Source of the DNA: Hymenopellis radicata
Lineage: Eukaryota > Basidiomycota > Agaricomycetes > Agaricales > Physalacriaceae
Assembly (NCBI GenBank): GCA_015501595.1
Contig: JADNRX010000100.1
Span: 91,302-155,301 of the forward strand
Direction: 5' to 3'
DNA length: 64,000 bases
Positions 46,339 to 58,075 of the stretch are shown here, in pieces (positions within the stretch are counted from its first letter, which is position 1; the number at the start of each line of letters is the position of its first letter). The position numbers and the translations under genes were made by a program. The notes beneath the pieces were generated by a model. That model was not told where the DNA came from. It worked only from the letters and a program-made list of their open reading frames with translations, and searched no databases.

Positions 46339-49241
46339 TTAAGCATCAACAAAAATGAGAATGTTCAAAAAAGACCGAACCAACTGAGTCGAGTTTGAAT
46401 AAGTCTTCATATCGCCCCGACGCTCCAGGGCGACCTTCGCGCGCATGATCTGGAGCAGGAAGCCATAGATATGCGTGAAGATATAGATCAGCGGAAATGG
46501 TACCGCGTACTCGACAAGGAGGCCTTCTAGTCCTCTAACGGTTCGGCCGACAGATTTATGCTTGCTTCCGCGATACGACAACCGAACAAGCGACAGTTGA
46601 ACCCACTCTCCAGCGCCGATGTTCACACTCGCCTCGACGACGTCGGTGAAAGTGGTGTTGAGGAAATGGAAATCGCTCCAATGCTGTTGACTGTCCATCT
46701 GCGATAATCAGCCAACTCCAAAACGACACGAGCCAAACGAGTTCACCTTTGCAAACAGAACATCACAAAAGTGGCTCATCGCATCTCCCTTCCTCATCAG
46801 ATAAAGATCCTGGATGGTGCTCAGATGCCTCCAGAAATCACATTCCCCAACCACGGCTTTCGACAGCGCCAAGCCCGTGCTCTGGCAGTACGGCGCGAGC
46901 TCATCATGGATGAGACTTGATAGCGTATCGATAGACACCGAAAACAACCCACTCGCTTCATCCTGATCTGCACCGCCAGCCACCAACTCTGCCAGCGAGC
47001 GCCACTGCCATTCAATGCCACTCACCCCAACACCCAGAGCCTTCAGCAAACCCACCGCCTTGCCAGACGCCAGCACAGGCTCAGCAACAGGCCGAAAGAA
47101 CGTCGGCAATCCCTTTCGGCGGCCATCCTCTTCGTCCTCGTAACGCAGAGTGTACCCTTCCGTCCAGTAATCCGGATCCAGCAGCCCCACTCCAAACGCA
47201 CCGGAGCCCAAGCCGTTGCTCTCGATGAAAAACTCGTCATCTAGGTCATTGATATCCCCAATACCCATGCCGTCTTTCAACCATTGACCCACCATGCTCC
47301 AGAGCGGCTCAGAGCTTCGGATGAAGACTCTCATTATGACACCTGCAGTGATACGCTCGCCTCGCTCCAGGTTCTCCTGTATCACAGCGAAGAGCCGATC
47401 CAACAAAGCAGCCGTAGTCGTCGACGGCGATGCCCTCGGTGAATGGTCTTGCCCAAAGACACTTCGCACGACGCTTAATAACACAGAGAAGGCACCTTCG
47501 AACTTGTCGCGTGTCTGGACCTCCAGCGACAACAAACTCACGACGAGGGCTTGCCCCGGCAATGCCCCATTAGTAGCCAAAACAATATCTTCCTCCTTTT
47601 CGGCACACCAGGTATCCAAAAGACGTAGCTCAGCGTCCACTGCATCGGCGAACGCCTCCAATGTTCGCGTCTTCGACTTGGAACCACTGAAAACTCGTGT
47701 GACGAAGTTGCGCAGGTGCTTTAGGCAGGTACATCGCTCGCCGAGGGACGCCAGGATGGAAGCCTGTGATGCGAGAGAGAGATGCAGTAATCTCGGTGTT
47801 GCCTTGTACGCGTCATTTTGCCAGTGAAGCATTACGTTGCTGCGACCTTGTAAAGCTATCAGTACTTCCCGCACAGCGTCATGTTCGTAGATGTATTTCT
47901 AGGACTTTGGATTAGAGACGTGGAATACGCGAGTGCAAGACGGCTTACGTCGGCTAGGTGCACAAATTCAGTTGGGACAGCTCGATTGCGCCCCATCACG
48001 TTCTGTAATGTTGGTCCTAACCAAGTTGTTAGGACGTCAAGACGTTAATAACTGGCCGCTCCGTACCTAATGTACTAGCATTACCAATATCAAATCGCGT
48101 GCTCATGCCCTGCACAGGCATCCTCCAGTCACTGCGCCAATACTGTCTGGCCTGAAGGTCCTCGACCTCTTTTCGATGAAGCACAGATAACCGTATGTCT
48201 GGAAGTGACGGTGTGAAAGCCGGCGAAGACGTCGGGGAAGGTGATCTTGGTGGGGTGGGCGACGAGCGCTCGATATCGATGTCGTCCGAGTGAAGAGACC
48301 AAAGAGAGGACGCGTCACTGTCTGAGTCCGGTTCTCGCTGATTCTTGATGCTCCCTGGTGGCATCCCGTATACGCCTTCCCAATGTTCTCCTTCGAATGG
48401 GTCGTCTTCGAGGATCTTCTTCCATGTCAGAACCTCTACGGCAGGAGGAGGAGCGTTGAGATTGAAGAGATATGATGACGCATAGGTTGAGGTGCTAGAC
48501 TCGGGCGCGTTTGCTAAACAAAACTACTTTGCAGATCAGGCAAGTGAATCTGAGTAGTATGCCGACTTACGAGCAACTGCAGATGGGATGGTAAAGCCTA
48601 TCGCAAGTCAGTCGTCGTCGCGAACGACAATGCTTGATGTACCTTTATTTCCTGATCAAGGTCGTGCTCCTTTTCAAAGTTCTCTTTCAGACGTTTGTAA
48701 GACGTTTCAAGTGCGTCTGCAAGGGCGTCGTGGGACTGTATTCGAGCCTTTTGCACATGTCTAGTCGAGTAATCAATGAATCTAGCTCGACATTGACGCG
48801 TAGTGAGGCGCACCCACGCATCGTTCTGTCCACTGCGGCCTGCTCAATAGTGACCCCAACCTTGTTGAGCATTGTACCCTCAAGACTGAGGCTTCGGGTC
48901 GCGTAGTCGATGCTGGAGTGGTATTCCGTCTCGTCTTCATCGCCTTGGAGGTTGCGAACCAGTTGTTCGCACAGTGACACAATCTTCAGATGATTGGCCC
49001 GCAATTGACGCGACTGAGGGCGTGCGGTAAGGCGGGATATTGGGCGTATGCCTTGGCTCGTTGAAGGTCGTATTCCTTGACTCGAAGATGGTCGTATGGT
49101 ACCGCTATACGGATGGTGTATTGACTGGCTGGAAGACGGCCGTACCGTTTGGGTCGGAGTCGCGCGCGGCGTGACACTCGAGACCGGCCGCCTGGACGCA
49201 GCAGATGCCGGTCGTGGTCTGTCCGCACTCGTTGGCCTCAT
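46339..49241 (-). pseudogene. Gamma-tubulin complex component fragment, unit E copy
   Basis: The best-preserved copy downstream of exon 1. Exon 3 (48523-48067, 457 nt), exon 4 (48016-47949, 68 nt), exon 5 (47898-46747, 1152 nt) and the exon 6 start (46698) join in consistent phases. The introns are 50, 50 and 48 nt with CTAAC-, CTAAT- and CTGAT-type branch sites. Exon 1 (49241-48643) has lost one 21-nt RPVSSASM-type repeat in frame, and is also out of frame at the same site near 48830 where B and D differ. It is truncated in GRIP2 like all other copies. Confidence 0.85.
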
Positions 49242-49515
49242 CGGTGGTGGTGCTCGACGTGGTTGTGATCAAAGATCGATGGTCACAACTCTGTCACCGA
49301 CCACCACCATGGCATCCGATTTCAGCACTTGCCACTATTATCAGAGGCTTTGTCCCTCTTCGACGGCGCGTTGACCTTGGGATTAGAGAGTTACAGCTCG
49401 GATGTCGGAAGGCTAGACGTTGACTTGGAAGCTGCAGGCAAGCCTTCTTCTCTCTTGCTATTCATGCTAAACACCGTGTCTCTCTACATAGGAGGCATCA
49501 TCTTGGCGTCAAATC

Positions 49516-49713
49516 ATGGACTTCCTGTTCGCTGGTTGTAGGAGAGTTGCTTCGTCTAGGGCAAGGGTTTCTGGGTTGGTGTCTCCATATCCCCCGAGAG
49601 GTGCGTGATATTGTCTTTCGTGCTCCTTTGCCAGAATTGACCATTCAGCAGACCGGTTTCTAATGCTACTGCGAGAACAAGGCCATGCTCCCGGCAACCT
49701 TCGACCTACTTAG
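49516..49713 (+). CDS. Small spliced reading frame of 48 codons, unit E
   Basis: Exon 1 is 49516-49600 and exon 2 is 49652-49713. It encodes the same 48-residue frame as unit A with a few substitutions, ending GNLRPT. The overlapping minus-strand ORF (49697-49509) is also open in this copy. Confidence 0.35.
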
Positions 49714-49758
49714 ACCGGCGCACAGTCATCCAACCAAACTACTTAGCGCACGTCTTTC

Positions 49759-52700
49759 TCATCGAGTAATGTAGACGCCAGTAGCGAGAAACTCGCAGTT
49801 CCGACAGAAATAATATCCAAGCACTTCGACTGCGATGACCTCTACCTATTGCCATCGAACGCTAAGTTTGGAGCAAGCCGTCTCCTCGTCCTCAACCCTT
49901 ACCTCTCGGCGAGTCGATTGAAACTTTCCTCGCTCTCAATTTCAAGTCACGCAGGGGAACTGAGCGGATACTGTTCCTGTGAACGAGTCATTAGTAGAGT
50001 TTAGGCTGGGGAACAGTCGACAGACCATTCGCAATGGTAACGAAGCTGGGAAGCACGGTACTCTACTGTAGTAAATGTAACAAGCTAGTCGAAATGGTCT
50101 AACTACTCGAAGCTGCAGCAAGAGGTTAGGAAAGCTGTTACAACTAGGAGTAAAGAAGGCTTACCCGACCATGGAATGCGTGATATCGCGAACACAGCAC
50201 GGCGACGAGGTAGACGCCGCGTTGCGTACATCTGCCAGGAAACAACAAGTGTCAAGATCAGAGTAAACCTGCATAATGGCAACCAAGACTCACCGATATC
50301 ATTCTAGCATCCGAACAGTTCGCACAACAGTAGCGAGAACACATACAAGGACAACCTGTCGCACGTAGATGAAACAAATTTCACATCCCCGTCGCAGAGC
50401 CAGGAAGTCGCGAACGTTAACCGATTAGCGAATGCCTGGTGCGGAGCCAATCGTCCCACGTTCACGTCGACCACATTGAAAAGTCCAGTATTTGACTGGC
50501 CGCCGAGTCGAGGTATTACTATTAGTAAAAGCTGACCGTAACGTCAGTATTGAATGTGATATCATATCAAATGACACTTACAATTGAACAAGAGGGCGGG
50601 ACGCGACATCCTTCCTGTAAATACGTGAGTAAAAGCGTAGTAAGTATAGTGGTGATGGACAGCTCACCGATGAAATCGAAAGTAAAGGTCAGCCCCCAAT
50701 AGGACAAGGTGACGGTATAACCACACTCTCAAGGCCATAAGTTTCCCCCGCCGTCTCGTGGATCACTGACAGCCGGCGCGAAGCCAAACTGTTGTTCACC
50801 GGCACGGAGCCAAATGATTCCGTTGACGTTGCGAGCAGGTCGGTGAACACCATCCTGCAGAAACACAAAGTGGTGAGTAGTCGAACAACAAGAAAAGGAA
50901 AGCCTTACCGACGTGAACAGGACAGCGGTAAGGGTACACTAATACCACTCGATCAGGAGAGTGTTACGAAGAGGGCTATGCAACGGCTTACCCTTGGTGT
51001 TTACATTACTGGGTGGTCCGTAAACCACAGGATATCAGGTCTCATCCACGGCGTCGCGAAGAAACAGATATATGCGGTGTACAAAGTTGTACACTATCCA
51101 TAAGTGGGCATCGACACCTGTAGATAAGAACCGTAAGTCGAATGAAAGAACGGCGCGAGCGAGTGTGACATACCGTAAAAGAAGCACCTCTTCTTGGTGT
51201 TGTCTAGACTAAGACTATATTACTGTAAGAGTTAGACTTCGGCGGCGACGAAGACTGTAACAAGACAAGCGTACCAGGTACGCAAACAGTTCCTAGTTGA
51301 GCGGGAGATCATGGAGCCGCGTCTTGTCTGACGATTTATCCAGAGGCGGGCGGAACCGAGGCCAGTCGGACTGTGATGGGAATGAGTTCAAGAGTCGTAG
51401 AAGACGAAATCAGCGACTCACCGTGCTAGCCGAGGCGGCGAGCTTCCAGTCCAGAGTCGATAGTCGTGTCGATGGACTGGAAAGCCACGGTAAGTCAAGC
51501 ATTACAACGAAGACATAAGAGAGCTTGCCTGTGGTTCTTTGAGGAGGTCGACAAACATTCCACGGGTGATGCCAGTCGGCGAAGGCTGCACGGTCAACGT
51601 CTGGGAAAGCATCTTCGACGTTTGCAGTCGACTAAACCCGCGGCACAGCGTCCGTGAGAGCTGCAGATTTATTCCCAAGGGTAATGGAACCCCTTCAACG
51701 GCGGGTTAGGCCTACGACTTTCGGGAGTTCAGAACCAATGGACAAGAGGGACAACAAAAGACGTACCAATGGTGAAGGCCTGACGACAAGTGGGTCTACG
51801 ACGAGGTAAGCCGTTGATACCACAGTAAGGAATAAAAAAAAAAAAACGCACCAGAGAACGATGCTCGAGCCCGTATTGGCATTCTACACTGCTACACCCC
51901 AGTTCGACGCGACAATTTCAACGACGCGGCGGAATCCTACACGAAAAGCCCTTTCAGTAAGACAGTCAACAACAATCAAATAGAACAAACGAACCAGTCT
52001 CCCGAATAGCAATGAGAGCGGGCGTCGCGAGCAGCGACGACATAAAATGAAGGAAGCCTGTGAAATGTTAGCCAGCTCAGCGATGTGTACAGGTCAAAGA
52101 CGACGAACCAGAGCGGTGAGAAACGGGCTCGAAGGCGGGGAGCTGAAGGCAAGAACGAGTCAACGAGTCGGTATGATGATGGTGGTGGGAAGGAACCTAC
52201 CTGTCACGATGAACGTGACCTTTTTGAACGCGTCGGGATGGCGATGGAGAGCGCGTCGGCAGCGACGTCGAGAGCAATGCTGGCAATGAGGAAACAGTGA
52301 TATAAGACATGGGCATGAACGAGGGAGAAGGCAGGTCGAAAGTGGGAAGAAAGGAAGGAAGTAGGTGATGATAGACTTCGGAGGGATTCCATGGCCTTAT
52401 ATATCGTTTCCCAGTAGTCCAGGCTCCGCAAGACGTAAATAGATTCGGAGAATCAAGACCCTGATGCGCGAATACCCGCTGAGCCGAGAACTTTGAAAGT
52501 TCCCAGCCAATTATTGTGCCGCCACCCGGACTCATTTCCGTCTCCTACGCGAACTGAGCGCCCTGACAACATAATAGCAACAGAAATAGCTCACAAATAA
52601 ACATCGAGTGTTGAGTCTATGAAGGAATTCAGACCCCGTTGTACGTAGGTAAATAGAAACCAGTTGGACTCACCTCCTCCTCCAGAATGCACTGATTCTG

Positions 52701-53740
52701 TATTCCTTTCGTTCGCGCCAAGTCTCCGCTGTACAAAATGCCGCAATCGTTTCAAGGAGAGGACCCTGATCATCTGATGTGAGTCATATAGAACGGACAG
52801 ACGGGGAACTGAAAAACTTACAGATTGGTATTTCGTGGCGGCGGACATTCGCACCGCTTCGCGTTGCGTTCTGGGCACGGAAAGTAGTCGGTGTTTACGT
52901 TCTAATAAAATATAATAGGGTCAGATTGAAATTGAAGCGAATGGACAACGGAAAAGGCACGAACCTTCTGAGTGCCAAATTGAATTCTGGATTATTGTCG
53001 TGTGATTGTCAATTACGGCCAATATGACACAGCCAGTACGTCTATACAAGGTATATACAGGTGCCAGAGTCGCCAGATTAGGCCGGGTTTTACGGGAAAC
53101 GCGAATTGGCCAAAAGTGTCGGAGGGATGGAGGAGGAGAACGACCACTTGCGTCATTTCCCCGCATCCGAAAGTCAAGAGATAAGATAGGAAAGACCCCA
53201 GACGCGTCATAGGGTCCAGGAAATCCTCGTGCTATCGATGCTCAGGGTCCAGGACGCCTCGCTGAGCGGTTGACGCGAAAGCGGGCGTAAAAGCGCGTCC
53301 AGTCGTCCAGGCACCGTCGGAATGAGGATTACGTAAGCCCCAGAACAATCTCCAAGTAAATTCAAGTATCCCAGAGCCCAGAGATAATGGAAATGCACGG
53401 GGTCGAGCGAGTGTAACCGCCCCAAGATCGGAATCGTTGTGGTTCGAGTGCAAGTTTACCCGATCACCTGGGGTGACCTGGGCTCGATCTATGACTTCCA
53501 ACATGACATTTACCCGTCAATTCCGAGACGATAGAGCTTCTGGAACGTCGACCCAGCTTGCTATACCCGCTGGGTGAGCGGAGTGAATATTCCACCTATC
53601 ACACGCGATGTCTTCCTGGCGACAGGACGCACATCATCTTCAGGGTTCCGGATATCGATCGCACTAGTTTCTGGGCTCCCCTGGACGGAAGTTTTTGAGA
53701 AGCTGCATTTGAAGGTTTCGGGCATACTCACTTGTTCGTA
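49759..53740 (-). pseudogene. Gene X, unit E copy
   Basis: This copy is partly diverged from B-D, especially at 53.5-53.75 kb. There the first visible intron still has a GTGAGT donor and a GTCCAG acceptor despite a changed interior, and the exon after it keeps ETSAIDIRNPEDDV. Retention of splice ends with a diverged intron body is good evidence that the minus strand was transcribed and spliced. An A-run inside another intron near 51836 is expanded. Confidence 0.48.
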
Positions 53741-54214
53741 AAAGTTAACATGTGGTATATCGGTAAGTCGGTGAATTTCTCCGACTCTAGGTGTTTCCCA
53801 AGTTTAAGTAGGATACTCTAATGTACTTTCTACAGTACTTTGGGCATCTGTACTGTCTGTAACGGGTGTTAATTTTATGATGTACATTTTGTAATGAAGT
53901 CTAAGCAACACTTTTTAAGGGTACGGGGGTCACTTTTCTTACTTTCACGCAATAAGGAATAGGACAAATAGGCTTCATTTCTCGTGTCGTATACAAGTAG
54001 ATCTCTCTAACGGCGTAAAATCTACGTAGTCTTACTGGTTACAACGACCGCTACCCCGCGCTTTCGCTCCTAAGCCCGCCAATACACCAAATCAGAAGTG
54101 CTCCAGATCACCAAAGAGCAGGGCAGCAAGACGGCGACACAGCCGCCCTCGCTACGAAATACCAAGACTTAAGTCCGGGCAGTGATCGAAGCAAAGTGAA
54201 AGGTACGAACCTTC
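53741..54214. other. AT-richer spacer, unit E
   Basis: The most diverged copy of the spacer, with substitutions about every 15-20 bases. The hairpin near 53817-53837 has lost some pairing. No gene is seen. Confidence 0.45.
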
Positions 54215-55652
54215 CTATTCCAATATTACTATTGACGATGTCGGATCCTGACCTTCACGTGCGGTAAAACTAGCGGCCATGGCGCCCGTATGGTCGTCGT
54301 CCTCACTGTCTCCAAGCCAATCATGGACGGCGAAGTCGTGACAGCCGTTGTTTCTCGTGTGGCGCAATTTCTCGTCCACGGTGTTGTATCCGCAGCAGTG
54401 AGAAGACCGCAACGCGGGCGCAGCGGCGAATAGCCGCTGGTCACTGCTGCCGTTATACTGAACCAATCACGACCCGTCAGCCTAAGAGTTTTAACAAGTA
54501 AAGGCACATACCCGAAATGAGGTCCCCGTCAAAGTTCCAAATGCGGCGAGAAAGCCGAACATGAAGAGATCCAGATCTCCATCAACGGCGCAGTTTATCC
54601 GGGAGTGAGTCAACTGGCGGCGGTAAGTCCATGCGAGTAGGAAATCCAGCCAATAAGAGAATAGCCATGGGAAAAGACTACGAAGTGAGGCACTTCGCCC
54701 TGCAGGAGTCCAGAATAATAACAGGACCGCGTCGCATTGAGGTATCGGACTTGAAGCGCGCGCGAAGGAGTCCAGTGTCAGGCGGACATCATGGAGGCCG
54801 CGAAGCGGCTGAATTGATTCCTGGTGCGGTGTCAGGCTCAAAACGAGTCAATTCAAAGCCAAGACATACCGAATTTGATGGCAAGACGGCGCTGAATCTG
54901 GTGGAAATTCATGTCAGAAATACGCTTCGAAATGAAGCCGGAATTCTCACTTTTTCCTAGAAAAAAAGCCCGGCCGGCGAGGCCAACCCACGCCGTAGAC
55001 GTTCAACAGCCTGTATTCAACAAGTCGAAGTTCTTGAGGTAGGGAGGTACGGGGTGTGGCGGCTTCTCAAGGAGGCGGCGCAGCCGCCTCTTCGTCCACG
55101 CGTGAAAGAACGTTCATTGCAAACGAGATCTCATCAGATCTACGTCCGAAATCAAGTCGGTTTGATCTACAAAGGGTCAGAAATAGTGACGAAAAGTGAC
55201 GGAGAATGGTACCTTTTTCTTGAAAAAAAAAGCCGGTCCGGCGAGGACAGCAGACGCTGCCCGAATTGCAGGACTCGGTCTCTCCAGTTCCAGAACCTTC
55301 AAGCCGGTACCATCAGCGTGGAGGTATGCGTATCGGGGAGGCGGCGCAGCCGCCGCCTCCATCGTCGTCAAGAGCTAACTGGATTCAATATCCGATAAAA
55401 CTTGAAGCTGTCACATTCACCGGAGGAGGACCGTAGCCGCGCGAATTTCCCTAAGAATAGTACGTCAAAAAAAATAACCTTACAGCGAATTTCAAAACAC
55501 ACCTTTTCACTGACCCCCAAGCCTCTGCGGCGAGCAGATCCACGCTGCTCAAAGTCCACTTGTCCGTAATTCGTTCAAGTCGCGGGTTGAAGAGCTCGAG
55601 AAGGCGATACCCGGGGCGATACGTATTTGCGAGAAGAGATGACGCGTCGTTC
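54215..55652 (-). pseudogene. Gene Y, unit E copy
   Basis: The 3' exon is open (54466-54215) and the penultimate exon reads FPWLFSYWLDFLLAWTYRRQ. This copy is A-like in its upstream part (identical to A at 55.6-55.79 kb). It still keeps every splice site listed for units A and B. Confidence 0.5.
54392..54450. repeat. Hairpin cassette in gene Y, unit E
   Basis: The outer stem and second inner hairpin are preserved. The first inner hairpin has one mispair (GACCGC opposite GCGGGC). Confidence 0.68.
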
Positions 55653-56835
55653 CTAAGTGGAGTCAGTTTTCCACGTATGAGAAGGTGATGGTTCGGGACG
55701 AACCTTGGTGATCACGTGTGATCGACGTCTGTTCCTTCCGACAATCATGTCGCCTGACACCTTCTCTTCTCTCCCGGCCTCTCCACGCCCTGAATCGACC
55801 CTCGGGGACCGGGGCATTTACCAATTGGCCTTCGTCGTCATTGCTGGTTGCATTGTGCTTCGCGTCTTATCCGAACGTCTTCTGTCTGCTCTGTCGGACC
55901 GACTGAGCCTTCTTGCTTCTGAAAGGAAAGTTGACGCACCTCGCTCCGACGAATACTATCTCTTCGACTAGTATCTCCTCGACATGCTATTTCCTCCTGC
56001 GAATTCTGACCCCGGGTCTGAACGAATTGAGCTGCTCTGCTCTGGGCGTGACTACCTAAAATCTGAGCCCGGATCTGGATGAATTGGGCGACTGTCTTCT
56101 CTGGCCGTGCGCCGCACGAGTCTTGAGTTTGCCTGTATTACGAAGACTGTATGAATCGTCAGCCGGCGAAGTGGGATAGTAAGGCGACGACTCACTTGCT
56201 GACATTCCCAAAAATCGAAACCCGGATCTGGACGAATTGAGGGACCATCTCTACGTCGCGCGGGCCTTCAACACTCCCGTCAATACCCCTGGAACACCAA
56301 AGACTGTATGGAATTTCAGAGGGCGAACCGACTCAAGGCGACTCCAACTGACTTACCGACTCTCGCTGAACACTCCCAAAATCTAAACCCCGAATCTGGA
56401 CAGATTGAGCGACTTCCATCCGTCTCAGCAACCGTCTATGCTCGCCCCGTCACTGTTCCAAGAACGAAGACTTCGGCAACTCTGTGAATCTTCAGCGCCG
56501 AAACAACGTCAAGACAAGGTAAGCTTACCATTCTCATTGAAACCATTGTAGAAGACTGAAAATACGCCGAGACGACAGAAATGGAGCAGACGAGCGGGAC
56601 AAGTTGCTGGTGGGAGACATGATGGCGGGAGGGACATGACTTGCCGAACACCTGTATTCCTTACCAAACACGGCACATTTTCGCATTCGGGACTCTAGGC
56701 CTTGCTTCGTAAGACCCTGTCCGGCACACCAAAAGTTGCTTTCCTGTCGCAAGTCATGATCAATCTCAGCGTCCGGTGTATTCATGAGATTGTTCTTGAT
56801 TTTCCGCGTCGACCGACACTAAGAACACTATAGCA
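55653..56835. other. Unassigned stretch upstream of gene Y, unit E, containing the recombination junction
   Basis: A-like up to 55790 and B/C-like from 55803. Otherwise as described for units A and B. Confidence 0.4.
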
Positions 56836-56895
56836 GTACCTTGCTATTCCGTGTACAAAGGTAAAAGTACCTCTGTTCCTAGAATAGTAAGGTAC
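56836..56895. other. Long stem-loop, unit E
   Basis: Identical to unit B. Confidence 0.6.
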
Positions 56896-57025
56896 GTGAG
56901 GAGGTTCCCTGCATGCTTCGAATATATTGCAATGACGGAGGAGAGGATTTCATTGACCTTGTAGCATAGTACTGAGAAGGCTTAAGAGGACATCGAGCAT
57001 ATTTATTGAAAGCTACAAGTCCCCG

Positions 57026-57610
57026 CTATCGGATGATACAGCGGAGAAGTGAATCGGACACGAAGAAGTGTGGCGCAACGGTGTGCCAAGTCCGTGTGTA
57101 CGTCAGTGGTCCGATAGCGAAGTCACGGGAAATCGGTCTCGAGAGGGTATATAAACCCTCTGGACAACAGCAGAGCCTCAGAGTCTTGTTCTCCTCCCAC
57201 TGCATTAAACGGCACGGGTCCTGGAAGCCAAGAGCTAACCTTCCGTCCACCGGGACGGCCGCGGGGCTCTTGGGGAAAGGGATCCGCATCAGACGTTCCA
57301 CACTGTGGTACGCCGTCGTCAGACGTTCGCACAAAGCCCTCACTGAGGCCACCGGTCTAATCAACCGGTGAGAGCCAAGAGGAGCTCCGAGTTTCTCGGG
57401 GCACCTTTTCGGCTTATTGGGGCCCGTCAGGCCGGGCGCTAGCTGGCATTTTTTCTCCAGAAAACGTGGACTTGCGTTCATTTTCAAAAGCTTGCACAGC
57501 CACCACCTTCGCATATTGCTAACTTTTCTCGAGTTTTGTACGGTAAGCTCTTCCAAATGATAACATGTTTCATTCCTCTGATTCCTAGCTGAACACTCCT
57601 CGTCGTTCAA
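57026..57610 (-). CDS. Uncharacterised ORF of 194 codons, unit E
   Basis: Identical to the unit B frame. Confidence 0.27.
   Translation of the reverse strand: MNDEECSARNQRNETCYHLEELTVQNSRKVSNMRRWWLCKLLKMNASPRFLEKKCQLAPGLTGPNKPKRCPEKLGAPLGSHRLIRPVASVRALCERLTTAYHSVERLMRIPFPKSPAAVPVDGRLALGFQDPCRLMQWEENKTLRLCCCPEGLYTLSRPISRDFAIGPLTYTRTWHTVAPHFFVSDSLLRCIIR
57142..57454 (+). ncRNA. Candidate TATA-driven structured RNA, unit E
   Basis: Identical to unit B. Confidence 0.3.
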
Positions 57611-57877
57611 GAGTTATTCGACGTCCACGATGCCCGAGTCAGCACAGCCACAGTGGCGTCGAGTAGCGCGCGCACACAGGCGACGACGTGCGTTAGCCAC
57701 CACCTTCGCATATTGCTAACTTTTCTTCGATTTTTGTACGTTGTCCTACGGTAGGCTCTTTCAAAGGATAACAAGTTTCATTGCTAATTGTACACACGCA
57801 GTCGTTCAAGAGATATTCAACGCCCGAGTCAGCACAGCCACGCTCCCAGGTGCGTCCATCGCGCGCGCACAGAGGAT
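57499..57877. repeat. Pair of direct subrepeats, unit E
   Basis: Identical to unit B; copies begin at 57499 and 57696. Confidence 0.85.
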
Positions 57878-58075
57878 ACTTACCTGACGGACGGCGCGCG
57901 GTATAGAGGAGACGCCCCGAGACGCACTCCGCACCCCCAGAGGCGAGAAGAGCACTCCCACGAAGATCTAGAGGAGACGCACCTGTGACATTGCTCCGAC
58001 CACTCCTCGCTTGCTGCAAATAGGCAATCTACGGAAACCCGCGCACGGCTCCTGCGAAGATGTTAGCATTAACGA

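Larger units (their letters stand above)
46339..58075. repeat. Array unit E (11737 bp, chimeric)
   Basis: The left and middle of this unit follow A- or B-like variants. GCP exons 3, 4 and 5 are open, and gene Y around 55.6 kb is identical to A. Right of 55790-55803 it switches to the C/D version. It also has an expanded A-run near 51836 (about 13 A, against about 6 in B-D). Confidence 0.96.
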
